Assembly: GCA_946803715.1 (NCBI GenBank)
Contig: CAMPET010000066.1
Coordinates: forward strand, 144,828 to 208,827
Direction of reading: 5' to 3'
From: Beroe ovata
Taxonomy: Eukaryota; Ctenophora; Nuda; Beroida; Beroidae
DNA length: 64,000 bases
Positions within the stretch are counted from its first letter, which is position 1; each line of letters starts with the position of its first letter. The notes under the pieces were generated by a model. The model was not told where the DNA came from. It saw only the letters and a program-made list of their open reading frames with translations, and made no database searches. Shown here one piece after another: positions 45,893-57,600 of the stretch. The position numbers were made by a program, and so were the translations under genes.

Positions 45893-46399
45893 ATGTCTGT
45901 CAAAACGACGAAGAAAGCACCAGCTGAGCACCCCAAGTACTCAGAGATGATTGGTACAGCTATTGCAGCACTCAAGGAGAGGAGCGGGAGTTCACGCCAG
46001 GCAATACTGAAGTATATTCAGGCTAACTACAAGGTCAGCGAGAGTGCTGGTACACATCTCAAACTTGCACTCAAGAGAGGTGTGCTATCGGGACAACTGA
46101 CTCAAGTCAAGGGCACCGGTGCATCAGGTTCATTCAAACTTGCTGTTAAGCCAGTGGCAAAGAAAAAGACTCTAGTTGCTAAGAAGGCCGTCACGAAGAA
46201 GCCAGCTAGCAAGAAAACAGCAGCTGTTAAGAAAACTCCTACAAAGAAAACTGCAGCTAAGAAGTCGTCGACTCCTAAGAAGGCGAGCACCCCAAAGAAA
46301 GCGACTACTCCAAAGAAATCTGTGAAGAAGACCGTTGCCAAGAAGGCAAAGAAACCGGCTGTGAAGAAATCAGCGGCTAAAAAGACGGCTAAGAAGTAA
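45893..46399 (+). CDS. Linker histone H1
   Basis: Intronless 168-aa linker histone. The start at 45893 ('[19 protein letters not shown]') is chosen over an upstream in-frame ATG at 45869 because it gives the usual short basic head. The winged-helix globular domain (about residues 14-88) contains '[20 protein letters not shown]', '[20 protein letters not shown]' and '[11 protein letters not shown]'. The tail is Lys/Ala/Pro-rich with 'TPKKA' and 'AKKPA' repeats. It is followed by a stem-loop and a purine-rich 'gaaagaaagagag' element, as in replication-dependent histone genes. Confidence 0.96.
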   Translation: MSVKTTKKAPAEHPKYSEMIGTAIAALKERSGSSRQAILKYIQANYKVSESAGTHLKLALKRGVLSGQLTQVKGTGASGSFKLAVKPVAKKKTLVAKKAVTKKPASKKTAAVKKTPTKKTAAKKSSTPKKASTPKKATTPKKSVKKTVAKKAKKPAVKKSAAKKTAKK

Positions 46400-46430
46400 T
46401 ATGCCTCTGCATGGTGATTTTACCCAAAAC

Positions 46431-46467
46431 GGCTTTTTTTAAAGCCCCCATGTGAAAGAAAGAGAGT
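46431..46467 (+). terminator. H1 histone stem-loop plus purine-rich downstream element
   Basis: GGCTTT-TTTT-AAAGCC at 46431-46446, 31 nt after the stop. It is followed at 46455-46467 by the purine-rich 'gaaagaaagagag', which fits a U7 snRNP-type histone downstream element. Confidence 0.9.
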
Positions 46468-46596
46468 TTGAGATTTCATTTTGACTGTTGCTTACAGACT
46501 TCATATGAACAACCATCACTGATTTAGGGACTTGCTACAATGAATACTCGGTTATAGTGGCCGAGATGGGAACCGAAATTAATACGCTAACCGAAC

Positions 46597-46850
46597 TTAT
46601 GCAGCCGGTCTAATGCAGGTTGGGCGCCGGTCTTACGCAGGTCTGATGCCGGTTTAACGCAAGTTTGGTGTTGGTCATGCGCAAATCTATATTCGAGATG
46701 ATGTGAACCAGCGGTGGACCCGCGCCAAACATGCGTTACAACATGCATTACACCGGCGCTAGACCGGTGTTTTACCTGCATCAGACTAGCGCCGTACCGT
46801 CGCCAAACAAACGCATAACCAGCGCCAAGTTCATAAGACCGGCGGCTGGC
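46597..46850. repeat. GC-rich degenerate repeat in opposing orientations
   Basis: Units such as 'gccggtctaatgcaggt' at 46606-46680 recur in reverse orientation ('acctgcatcagactagcgcc') at 46735-46850, so the block is roughly palindromic. The same unit family occurs at 14020-14240. No coding potential. Confidence 0.65.
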
Positions 46851-47162
46851 GATGCCAGACCCTTTGACTCAGATGGTCAAGCATCGGCAGGCATCCTCTG
46901 AACGTCGATGGTACATGCAATCTTTCCACTGCACTGGAGCACAATTTCCCCAATGATAATACATCGAAATTGTCATGTCCCATTGACAATTTTGTTCAAT
47001 TAACACATAGAATTCTAAAATGCCAAGAATTCATGAGGCTGTTTCAAACGGACCTATCGTAAAACTTTCTTTGATAAGTTATATACCGGAAATACAACAT
47101 TGAAATTTACTTTATCGAGAACGATTGGACACTGAAGAAAGATTTGTCTCGTTGAATGTTGG

Positions 47163-47178
47163 GGCGCTAAAAAGCACC
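47163..47178 (-). terminator. Histone 3' stem-loop of H2A
   Basis: In the sense of H2A: GGTGCT-TTTT-AGCGCC, with one T-G pair in the 6-bp stem, about 38 nt after the stop. This stem type is shared with H3, while H4, H1 and H2B use a GGCTTT/AAAGCC stem. Confidence 0.9.
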
Positions 47179-47215
47179 GTTTTGCCATGACGTTTCGTGA
47201 AACGATGGTAGGACT

Positions 47216-47926
<711 letters not shown>

Positions 47927-48247
47927 ATGCCACCTGTCGCTGGTAAGAAAGCAGAGAAGAAGTCCGGGAAGAAAGCCGGTAGAGTTGCCGGTGACAAGAA
48001 ACGCAAGCGAAAGAGGAAGGAGTCGTACTCCATCTACATTTACAAAGTTCTGAAACAGGTTCACCCAGATACTGGCATCAGTTCCAAGGGAATGTCAATC
48101 ATGAACTCTTTCGTGAATGACATTTTCGAGAGGATTGCCGGAGAGGCATCGAGACTAGGACACTACAACAGCAGGAAAACGATCTCATCAAGAGAAGTGC
48201 AGACTGCCGTGAGGCTACTTTCATCTCGCTCACTCACAAGTGCCTAA
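47927..48247 (+). CDS. Histone H2B, C-terminus disrupted in this assembly
   Basis: Core histone partner of H2A. It begins '[20 protein letters not shown]' and has a normal fold through '[15 protein letters not shown]'. The usual C-terminal helix (PGELAKHA...EGTKAV type) is absent: the frame ends after 15 odd or shortened residues at 48247. In another frame the expected H2B ending 'YTSSSAK' plus TAA is found at 48286-48309, directly after an N at 48284. The product as read is 106 aa instead of roughly 120-125. An assembly or sequencing error at the contig join is the simplest explanation; a true pseudogene is the alternative. It still has a proper 3' stem-loop, and AATAAA words lie between the two. 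Confidence 0.9.
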   Translation: MPPVAGKKAEKKSGKKAGRVAGDKKRKRKRKESYSIYIYKVLKQVHPDTGISSKGMSIMNSFVNDIFERIAGEASRLGHYNSRKTISSREVQTAVRLLSSRSLTSA

Positions 48248-48342
48248 TGAGCCCGAATGGGCGAATCTCACCGGAATTCGAAGNGTACACATCTTCATCC
48301 GCTAAATAAATAAATCAACTGTGTCCCTGACACATCTAAAAT

Positions 48343-48358
48343 GGCTTTTTTAAAAGCC
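48343..48358 (+). terminator. Histone 3' stem-loop of H2B
   Basis: GGCTTT-TTTA-AAAGCC, followed by CCCACAT. The position, about 34 nt after the displaced 'YTSSSAK' stop, is normal for a histone gene. This supports the view that the true H2B stop is at about 48309 rather than 48247. Confidence 0.92.
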
Positions 48359-48661
48359 CCACATGAGAAAATGATAATCTTGCACAACTCCGAGCTCATT
48401 GTTCTAAAATTACATTCAATATTATGTTCCAGTTAATTTTATGTTTCAACGGTCAATGACGTCATGCACTGCCCATTGAATACAACAACAGGCCATGAAT
48501 ACTAGTATGTTCCCACTCCACTGTGATAATCTGGAACGAAAATTTCAACGAGGAGCATTTGATCGCAGTGCGACCATTCCTTCAGAGAAAACATAAATTT
48601 GACTATGAGCAAATGATAATAGTTTGGTTAAATTGAGCACAATTTACAGTTTATATGTTCA

Positions 48662-49090
48662 CTAGAAAACCCGTCAAGTGGGCGTTATAAACTAAGCATT
48701 GAATAAGAAGTGAAGTGAAATTATGCGGATCTGTGCATAGATGAACTGATCATCGAAATCTATACGTTCCAAAACGAAGCAACAACGAAATGGCGATAAT
48801 AGAGACGCGCGCGCATTATCTAATCAATTTGCACGTGCAACTCCTATGTTGCTTAGCAACGGCGCACTTGTGCAGTCAACGTTGAACTCCATTATGTTTT
48901 TGAGGGCAATTTTTCCAACTTCAGACTACGATTACAAAAAATCTAAGACCTAATTCAAAAATCCGAAATGATGTTCGACAGCGGAATCGGTTTTTCTACC
49001 ACCTTGCAAAAAATCCCGGAGTTTCAACTCCTCCAGGTTGAGATAAACGCAGACAGGCTTGAACTGCCTTCTTCCTTTATATTATAGATT
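48662..49090. repeat. Dispersed ~420-bp repeat, copy A
   Basis: Shares its start ('acccgtcaagtgggcgt'), middle ('caacaacgaaatggc', 'gcacgtgcaactcct', 'aatgatgttcgacagcggaa') and end ('tgccttcttcctttatatta') with 54987-55407. Copies are similar in length and orientation but about a quarter diverged. No open frame is shared. It is likely a non-autonomous mobile element; I see no terminal inverted repeats. Confidence 0.8.
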
Positions 49091-49374
49091 CAATGTTTGA
49101 CATTCTATTACACTGCTACCACTTCTCTTCTCCGGTTTAACTAATCGTACCAGGTTTAAGAATAAACGGAGCAAGTGTTGCGTTACTCAGGGATGTCGGA
49201 CGTCCAAGAGACTGCATACCACATCACTTAGTCTGGGGTTAAACAACACCCTGGGTTAAACAACACCCAGAATCTGGGTCCCACATATACATACACCGCG
49301 AAATCAAAACATAATTCAACGATCCATGTTTCACAACACCTATCGTTACGTAAGAAATTCATCTTGATTTGTGG

Positions 49375-49390
49375 GGCGCTGAAAAGCACC
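49375..49390 (-). terminator. Histone 3' stem-loop of H3
   Basis: In the sense of H3: GGTGCT-TTTC-AGCGCC followed by CCCACA, about 29 nt after the stop codon. It has the canonical TTTC loop and the same stem type as H2A. Confidence 0.93.
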
Positions 49391-49418
49391 GTTTAATTTT
49401 AGTGAAGCAGCTCACAGA

Positions 49419-49841
<423 letters not shown>

Positions 49842-49905
49842 TTAATTGGGTGTGGTTACGGTGGAGAATATATGTTGTTTGTATTGCTGTTGGTGGGGTG
49901 GGTCT

Positions 49906-50011
49906 CTATTTATACAAAACTGGACGAACATGTTCATCGGCCAGCCAATCAGCGCACAGAGCTTATGCAGCTATGATTGGCTCATTTTCCCGCGCAGAAC
50001 ACTCTGATTGG
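49906..50011 (-). promoter_or_regulatory. H3 promoter: TATA box and CCAAT boxes
   Basis: GTATAAATAG lies on the minus strand at 49915-49906, 77-86 bp upstream of the H3 ATG. CCAAT elements lie at 49945-49949, 49976-49980 and 50007-50011 in mixed orientation. This is a standard cell-cycle histone promoter arrangement. Confidence 0.8.
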
Positions 50012-50391
50012 TTGTGTAATATTGCATAGGATAGGTCTGCAGAAACGAAATCAATCCTGTTGCGGGTTCTCATGTAGATGAATATTCATGTTGATTATAT
50101 ATCAATTAACGTGTGGAGAGATTATATGTGTGTGCAGGAAATCTTCATTATCGAATGAAAAGTCAGATCTGCAAATCAAAATATAATAAGCAATGACAAC
50201 CACAATTTGAAATATAACCATGTTGATTGTTGAATATGTCATCTGCATATATGATCACGAAATTGATAAGTGCCGCATGTTAATCCATGATAGGAAATTT
50301 GCCAACTGGCTACACTTGTATTCCATTCACATCGATTGCCAACAAAACGCCAGAATTTCTGTAAAGAATATCAAATGTTCAATGTTGATCA

Positions 50392-51583
50392 TTATTCTGT
50401 AATACGAGGGAACAGGTAAATTCCATCCCAAGCTGATGGTGTTGCAACTACAAATGTATCCCACAGCCATTGACGTAATGACAGTGGTGAAAGTTTGAAC
50501 CCTACCCTCACGCTACGTTCTTCCTTCTCATCATCACTTCCTACATTCACACGAATAGCATCACTAATTCCTGGGGTTGTGGGCTGAGGACAAACATTCT
50601 GTCCGCATTTGTTGCTCCGCTCGCGGAATTCGAGGGTGAACGTCGGCCGGTGTCGAAAGAACTTTTCAATTGACGCCCGAACAAGTGAACTTTGGGCAGA
50701 CTCAATTTGAAATGTGACACAGACTGGAGCGGATTTGGCTGAAGTTATGCGAGTGTTACTGTTACTGTAAGTAACTGAAAACAGTTGTCAGTGAGAAATG
50801 AATGCGGGTTGAACTCTTACCAGAATCATCGCCGTTGCGTTCAGAAAGTCTCACTATCCTAGCATTGGTACGATTCTTCATTTCATCGAACATCTGACAC
50901 CAAGATGCTGGATCTTTAACAGACTCAGCACCAATATTTATCACTGCGATCGAATAATCGCATAAATTGAAAAGTGAAGTGTATTCAATTCTCGCAATTA
51001 TGATGGTACACATGACCATTGACCACACCGTACCTGATATATTCTTGAGTAGACTTGCCATGCCGACATCCACTGGCCGCTTGTCGCGTATGAAACACAC
51101 AGCTCGACCACAGCTGACAAAAGAGAGAAAGTCGAAAACTGGAGTAGAAAAACTATGAGAAAAGCGCAGTCCAGAACAATTTGTAACATACGAACCGCTT
51201 CGTGACACTCATGATATCAATGTATCGCTCTTCCCGTGAGATATTGATAGCACAGTCAACAGTGTCAGCATCAAACAGCACAGATTCATTACTGTCAGAA
51301 GTGTCCACAAATACAACATCTGTCACCCTGTAATGTGATGTGTGTAGGGATGATAACCTACTCAGTGAGTAGGAGACGATGACGATGCGGATAGTAGAAT
51401 CTCAGCTTACCTAGTGGAAATTGCTCGTTTCATGACTTCGAAGAGAGTGTCGCCATCGCCTATAACTAGAGCTGAGTGTGAGGGCGATAGTGAAGCCGCT
51501 TGTAGGACGAGAGAACATGCCGCTTCAGCCGCCCATACCTCACTCTCTATATTGTACTCTTCCCTATGTGTTTGTGTATGTGT

Positions 51584-51618
<35 letters not shown>

Positions 51619-54600
51619 NCCAGTACCAATTATGACGTCATAATTATGTCTTAAAAGCGATCAATTTCGTTTCAACCCGGTTATTATCATTTTCGAGGCC
51701 ATGACCAAGAACATATCGAGAGATGGAGTCCTGAAACCTTCCAGTTCTTTCGGTATAGTGATTACAAATTTACCAATATTTTAGGCATTATTTTGCGAAA
51801 GTACCCCTCAATTAACCTCAATTATCTCAATTATGATAACGAGTTTAATCAAACTCGACCACATCACTGGAAAGTAAATTGAATTTCCTTTCTTTGATAT
51901 GTCACATGTTTTCCGCTATCTGAAAAGCTTCATATCGAAAATTACCGTTGAAATCCACATATTTTTCAGAGCATCAAAATTCAACTTTGACAAATTGTGA
52001 CGTCATTATGACGTCATAGAGGTGTCATGAAATTATTTTGACGGTCAGATAATGAAAGCTCTATCTTTCTTCTTTCTAACGTAAGGTCGATATGTGATGT
52101 ATCTTTTGTCGTTCAGAAGTTATGAACGTTCAAAAAGGGGTCACTTTCGATGTGAAAAGTGTCCTCTCTGTATGTCATATGTATGTATCTATATATATGG
52201 TCGTAACCCTAAATACGACAAACACCCTTGATTTTGGCGATTTCAAGTTGTTATTACTCCGTCACTTTTTATCCGATTGACTTGAAATTTTGGTTGCTGC
52301 CTCTCTATGATCCAAATAGACGGAATACAAAGTTTCATAACAATTGGATAAATATGAGCGGTGTTATAGATAGTCGAAATTCGGCGAATCCGTAAAAACA
52401 TATAGTAGGGTCTGGCAAGCGCCGCAGCTTTTCGCGCGTTACAAAAACGCATCAAGCTCACCGAGTCGGCCCTTCGGGCCTCCTCGGTTATCGAGCTCGC
52501 AAAAAGGGCCCTTCGGGCCCTTGTTGCTCGCACGTTCAACATTAGCTACAGATGCCGCGGGGGGCTTGCCAGCCCCTTGATATTTTGGGCGTCTTGGACA
52601 TCACATTATCTACAATGGTTTACACTGTTCGTCATAGTGGATAAAATCTACTAGAATTTACAGTAGGCAGTGTCTACTGTAGCTATAATAGTAGACACTG
52701 TCCATGATAGTCTAGTTATATGGACAAGCATCAGCAGTGGAATATAAGGGCTGTATTGAATCAGACCACTTTTGCTTGATGTCCGCGACACACATGAGAC
52801 AAGACCTCGCTAGGAATTGTTTGTGGAGCGGCTGGGTGAGCAAGATGACATTGTTGAGGAGCGCTTGGAAACACATGAACGTAATCCCCACGAAGAGCGA
52901 ATCTTGGTACACCACCACCATGAACCATGTCTCATCGGGTGGACATAGGCTGTCTTCCAGCACACAGACCAGCATGACAATAGCCCGGATACAGTAGTAA
53001 GCGTACGAGGCGATGAAGTTTACCGTGATCAGCGCACTCGTTTTCACGGCACTGTGCGATACAGGGCTGTCCCGAATCTGCGGAGAGCCTGATGCGCGCA
53101 CAAAAAGCCATGTGTAACACGAGATGATTGTCGTTGCTACGATGAGCAACACCTCAAACAAGTCGAAATAAGCAAAGTGGATGAAGCTCTTATCTCTGAA
53201 GAAGCGAGGATAAGCGATGGAAAATCCTCCCATGAACCACGACAACCCGACCAGCACGTACGCAATGAACCGACGGTAAAGAAGGAAGCGTTGTGCAGAG
53301 AGCTTTATACAGAGCAACCTGACTAGAGCCAGACAGAATATGAGGAATATATTGGTATCAAATGTGAGGAGGTATATGATGCGTCCAACTTTCTTCCAGT
53401 AGTCCTGATTCTGGAGGAAAGGCATGACGAGTCCAGTGACCGAGTTGAACGAGTCCACAATGACCAAGTTGAAGTAGATGAAGGATGAGGGGGACTTCCG
53501 TATGCCCAGGTTCAAGAGGACGATGAAGTTGGTGAAGGATAGCGGGAAGTTGAGAACAGATATAAGCGGGAGAAATATGAAGAGAACAGAGTTGAGTTGC
53601 TCCAACTTAGCAGACATTGCTCCTCATGCAGCTGCACCTAATTCTATGATATCAAAATAAGAATGAATGAAAAATCCAACGGAAAAGCCTGCTGCAAGAC
53701 AATCAATGGCCCTCATCTGGAGCTTTTCCTGATCACAATCATCTGGAGCACGGTACTCAAAAGAAGATTTTACACCTTAGAAAGCACCAATCGACACGAA
53801 GATGGGGCATCATGTTACCTAAACACCTTCCCTGAGAATATCCGAAGAATCCATTGAAAATGTCGCAAGGTGTCCAGGATTTATTTCGACAGCACGTGCA
53901 GACACACTAGGTTGGTGGTGGCGTGCCAGAGTATGATTCAGCACAATTTGTAATTGTTAATTCCCGGAGGCAGGATAAGCTACTTGCTAACTTGTAAACG
54001 AGACTCCAGTCTCATTAATTCAACCTAGTGAAACTAAGAACACTGATCTATACATCAGCTATCGCGCGCAGAGCAACTTACCCGAGGTGGCTATGGCAGG
54101 CTTTACCAGGTCATGGATAAAATCAAACTCAGCTCCATCTATCCACACGGCGTCCGATCTGCACCCGCCAGGGTAGGGTTTACTGATCCACTCAACATCT
54201 TGGAAACCCCTGCCATCCAACACGATAGACAACGCCCCAATTATCCTCGTGGTGGGGTCTTGACACACCCTCTCCAACTGAATACATACGTGGTACAGAG
54301 TGAGAGTAATATAGCTCGGTTCAGACGTATTGATCATGTAGCTGGGATCATCACAAATCAGTGATGTCAGACAATCAGACTAATGAAAATAGATCTTCCA
54401 ATCGTGATTGGCATGAAATTCATTACCTAAGAACGATCGTATCTATGAACATTAACCTGTAGGATCTGGAAGTGGGTGTCAAGAACCAGCAGCAGACTCC
54501 TATCCTCCCCATCCCACGGACAGTATTCTGTGGTGTCAAGTAGACAGGAGAAGTCGGCAGCATTACACTCAGAAACAAGTCTGTTTGAGGGAGATCTCAG

Positions 54601-57600
54601 CTCTAGGAAGTCTAGGAGATCACAGTACGCGTGACTGTCGTAAGCTTGTTCTGTACCCGTTACAAAGTCACCCCCACACTCCCGTAGAGGGTCATGGGTA
54701 GTGACAGTGCCTGTCATGAAGAGTACGCCACTGCCGGTCACCACGTGGAATGTGCCAGATTTGGGCATGATGCCAACCGATATGTTCGTCGCTCCATCAC
54801 TGTCACACAACATCACCTGACAGGGAGTTTTATGATGGCACTACACACGTGGAAAGACTGCACAGCCCAATTTGCTAGTATAGATTAGGCATATCTAGGA
54901 GTGAACTACCAGTTTCTTTCAAACTCAGCTACTACAATTATTAAAGATGAAAGATGATGACTATAAAGTGATGATGACATATAATACAATTAGAACACCC
55001 GTCAAGTGGGCGTGCTACACTAAATTTCGGATAGTGAGTGAATTAGAGAAATTAAATAAGTACATCATCAAAAATGATACGTGTCAAAGCAAAGGAACAA
55101 CGAAATGGCAATAACATTAACGCGCGCGCACTTTTAATAAACATGCACGTGCAACTCCTACGTCGCCTAGCAACGCTAATTCCTTCTATATCGCATAGTC
55201 GTTTTTCGCAACCCTTTTCCCAACTTTCGACGCCGATTACAAAAAATCTAAGACCTAAATCAAAATTCCGAAATGATGTTCGACAGCGGAATTTATCTAT
55301 CTACCACCTTGCAAAAAATCCCGGCTCTCCAACTCCATTTGGTCGAGTTATCCATATACAGCGGAACCACTTTCCTATAAGTGCCTTCTTCCTTTATATT
55401 ATAGATGATTAGTGACATGATGGTCCCAATGGTGACATCAAGAGTGTATGTACCTGATTATGAATGACAACATTTGCCAGGTGAATGCTCAGATTGCACT
55501 GGGTCACATCATTCGCCCTGGCAAATGCTTTCCACACGCAGAAAACACCGACAGACAGGGGCAGTATTCTCTGACCAGCCACCGAGTACTCAGCCAGGAA
55601 TCCGGACACAGCGCCGGTACCGGCGTGACTATCGATATCGTACGTCGATACGAACTTGTTCATCTTAACCTCATTGCTGCTGATTAGGAAGTCATTGATA
55701 GTCGGTACCCACCACCTGAGGGTAGAGTTCAGTGAGTAAGGACCCGGGGAGAGGGAGGGAATCGAGCATGACGTAATAAAGATTTATCAATAATACGACA
55801 AACGCGTGCTACTGACCCCCCGTGACTGTTTACCCCAGCCTGACACTTCCCTAACAAACCGGTTAGAATGGTCCCATCCCATAGCGACAGGAGAGGAGAC
55901 TGAGGGTGTGTCTCTGGGAACAGGATAAGAGGGCCCGGGCAGCAGAGTGTACGGGTCATCCAATACACCAAGCAGATACAACCTACCTATACCTGGGCGT
56001 CAAATACATTACTCTCAGAATAATCACTAGAAATTAATCCTATTGGGCCTAATTTGGAGTCCGGACTGCCCTACTTGACACTTATTCATTGAGAAATCGA
56101 CAGTTATTGCCCTCATAAATTGCGAGGAGAAGTTCTCATACCCGCGAAAACAGATTGTTGTGCGTCTCTGTTATATCGAACGAGACCCACTTTCTCGTGG
56201 TGGGACGGTAGCAGAGCCAGCAGTGATGAGTTGCCCGATATCTCTGATCAGAGGTCATGTGTTTATATCAGGAGTAATGTGAAAAGTGTCTAAGTGAGGT
56301 GCTGCAGTACACGAGATATGTGACACTCAGTCACTCACCCACAACTATGGATCCTCTGGGTATGCTCCTAACATTATCACCGAAATACACGGGGTGAGCC
56401 AGGTTGTCCGCAAAGTATGCTGCTCCAATACTCGCGGGTTGTTCCTCTGGTCGACACGATGTACTGATAAAGGTCGGTGGTCGCTCCTTGCTCTCAATGA
56501 AGGATAACGAGTCTACAATGTCAGGGCACAGTGACTTGCATTCGTCGGTGTGGAATGCATAACCCCCACAAGACACTTCTCTACACCTGAAACCTGTGCG
56601 GAGAGCACGGATGAGAGAGGTGTGGGGAGTGGAGACATTGCAGGATAACTCCCTACCCTCGCTGGCGGGAATATATCCATGGCGGGCGGCGGCAAATCAA
56701 CATGTCGCTGCGTGACGGGAGGGATAAACTCTACACAATGAGTTAGACCGATAATCTGCTAATTCAGACGGTGTGCTATACGTACCCTTCCCTGCAAGAG
56801 CAGCCATTACATCCGCCTTGGCGTGAAGATCATGTAGAGCGATAGTGATGTGGGTGTCGGAGTTATAGCACGCTATCCGGCACGCTCTGAGGACGGGATA
56901 GTCGGATTGGCAGTGTGCCAGCTGTGCAGGAGTGCAGTTTACAGAGATCATGCACCCATGTAGCTGTGGATTCTGTTTTATCACCACACCACGTGTATAC
57001 GCTGATCTCATGACATCACTCACACTGTGCAGCCCTGGTTTGAGTGTGTTTGTGAGGGGCAGTGTTATTCAGGATGAAATCTCGAGTTTAAACTCGGAGT
57101 CTGAGCCGTACTGATCATATTATTGCTGACCGAGAACGTAGCCGCTCAAGGTATCTCCGAGGCTATGGCCAATAGCTCCGTCAATTCTCAGCCCAGTCAC
57201 TCGTAGAAGATCCACCAGTCCCACAGTGAAGGCGGTGAGAGCCACAAAGAGCGCCACCACATCCTCTTCCATGGCAGAATTAGTCTGCAATTATTGTAGT
57301 TTGAAAAGAAAGATGTCATCGTTTTTTCAAAAACTGTTCCCAAATCTCAATACGTCATACGTATGAGTAATACTCATTGAGCATAAACTTGTCTACCATG
57401 TCACCCGTAATTCCACTACGAGATATATAGCACAAACCTCATCACAGAGCAGATTCCGTAAGTCCAAATCCTCGGCTCCCGCCTCATTGAGGACATTCTG
57501 GCAACGGTCCAAACTCTCACAGAATACGTGGAACTTCATGAGACCCCGTGCCATGCCGCGCCACTGCGACCCAAATCCTCCTACTAGAATCCACACCTGT

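Noticed and set aside
50762-51340. A von Willebrand A-like or alpha2-delta-like domain suggested by '[12 protein letters not shown]'
   Set aside because: The exons continue a FAS-like gene at the position of the pseudo-methyltransferase, and no MIDAS motif (DxSxS) is complete.
56590-56745. Open stretch '[20 protein letters not shown]' as a FAS exon
   Set aside because: Splicing directly from 'MAALAGKG' (56787) to '[14 protein letters not shown]' (56588) gives the expected AT sequence without it.
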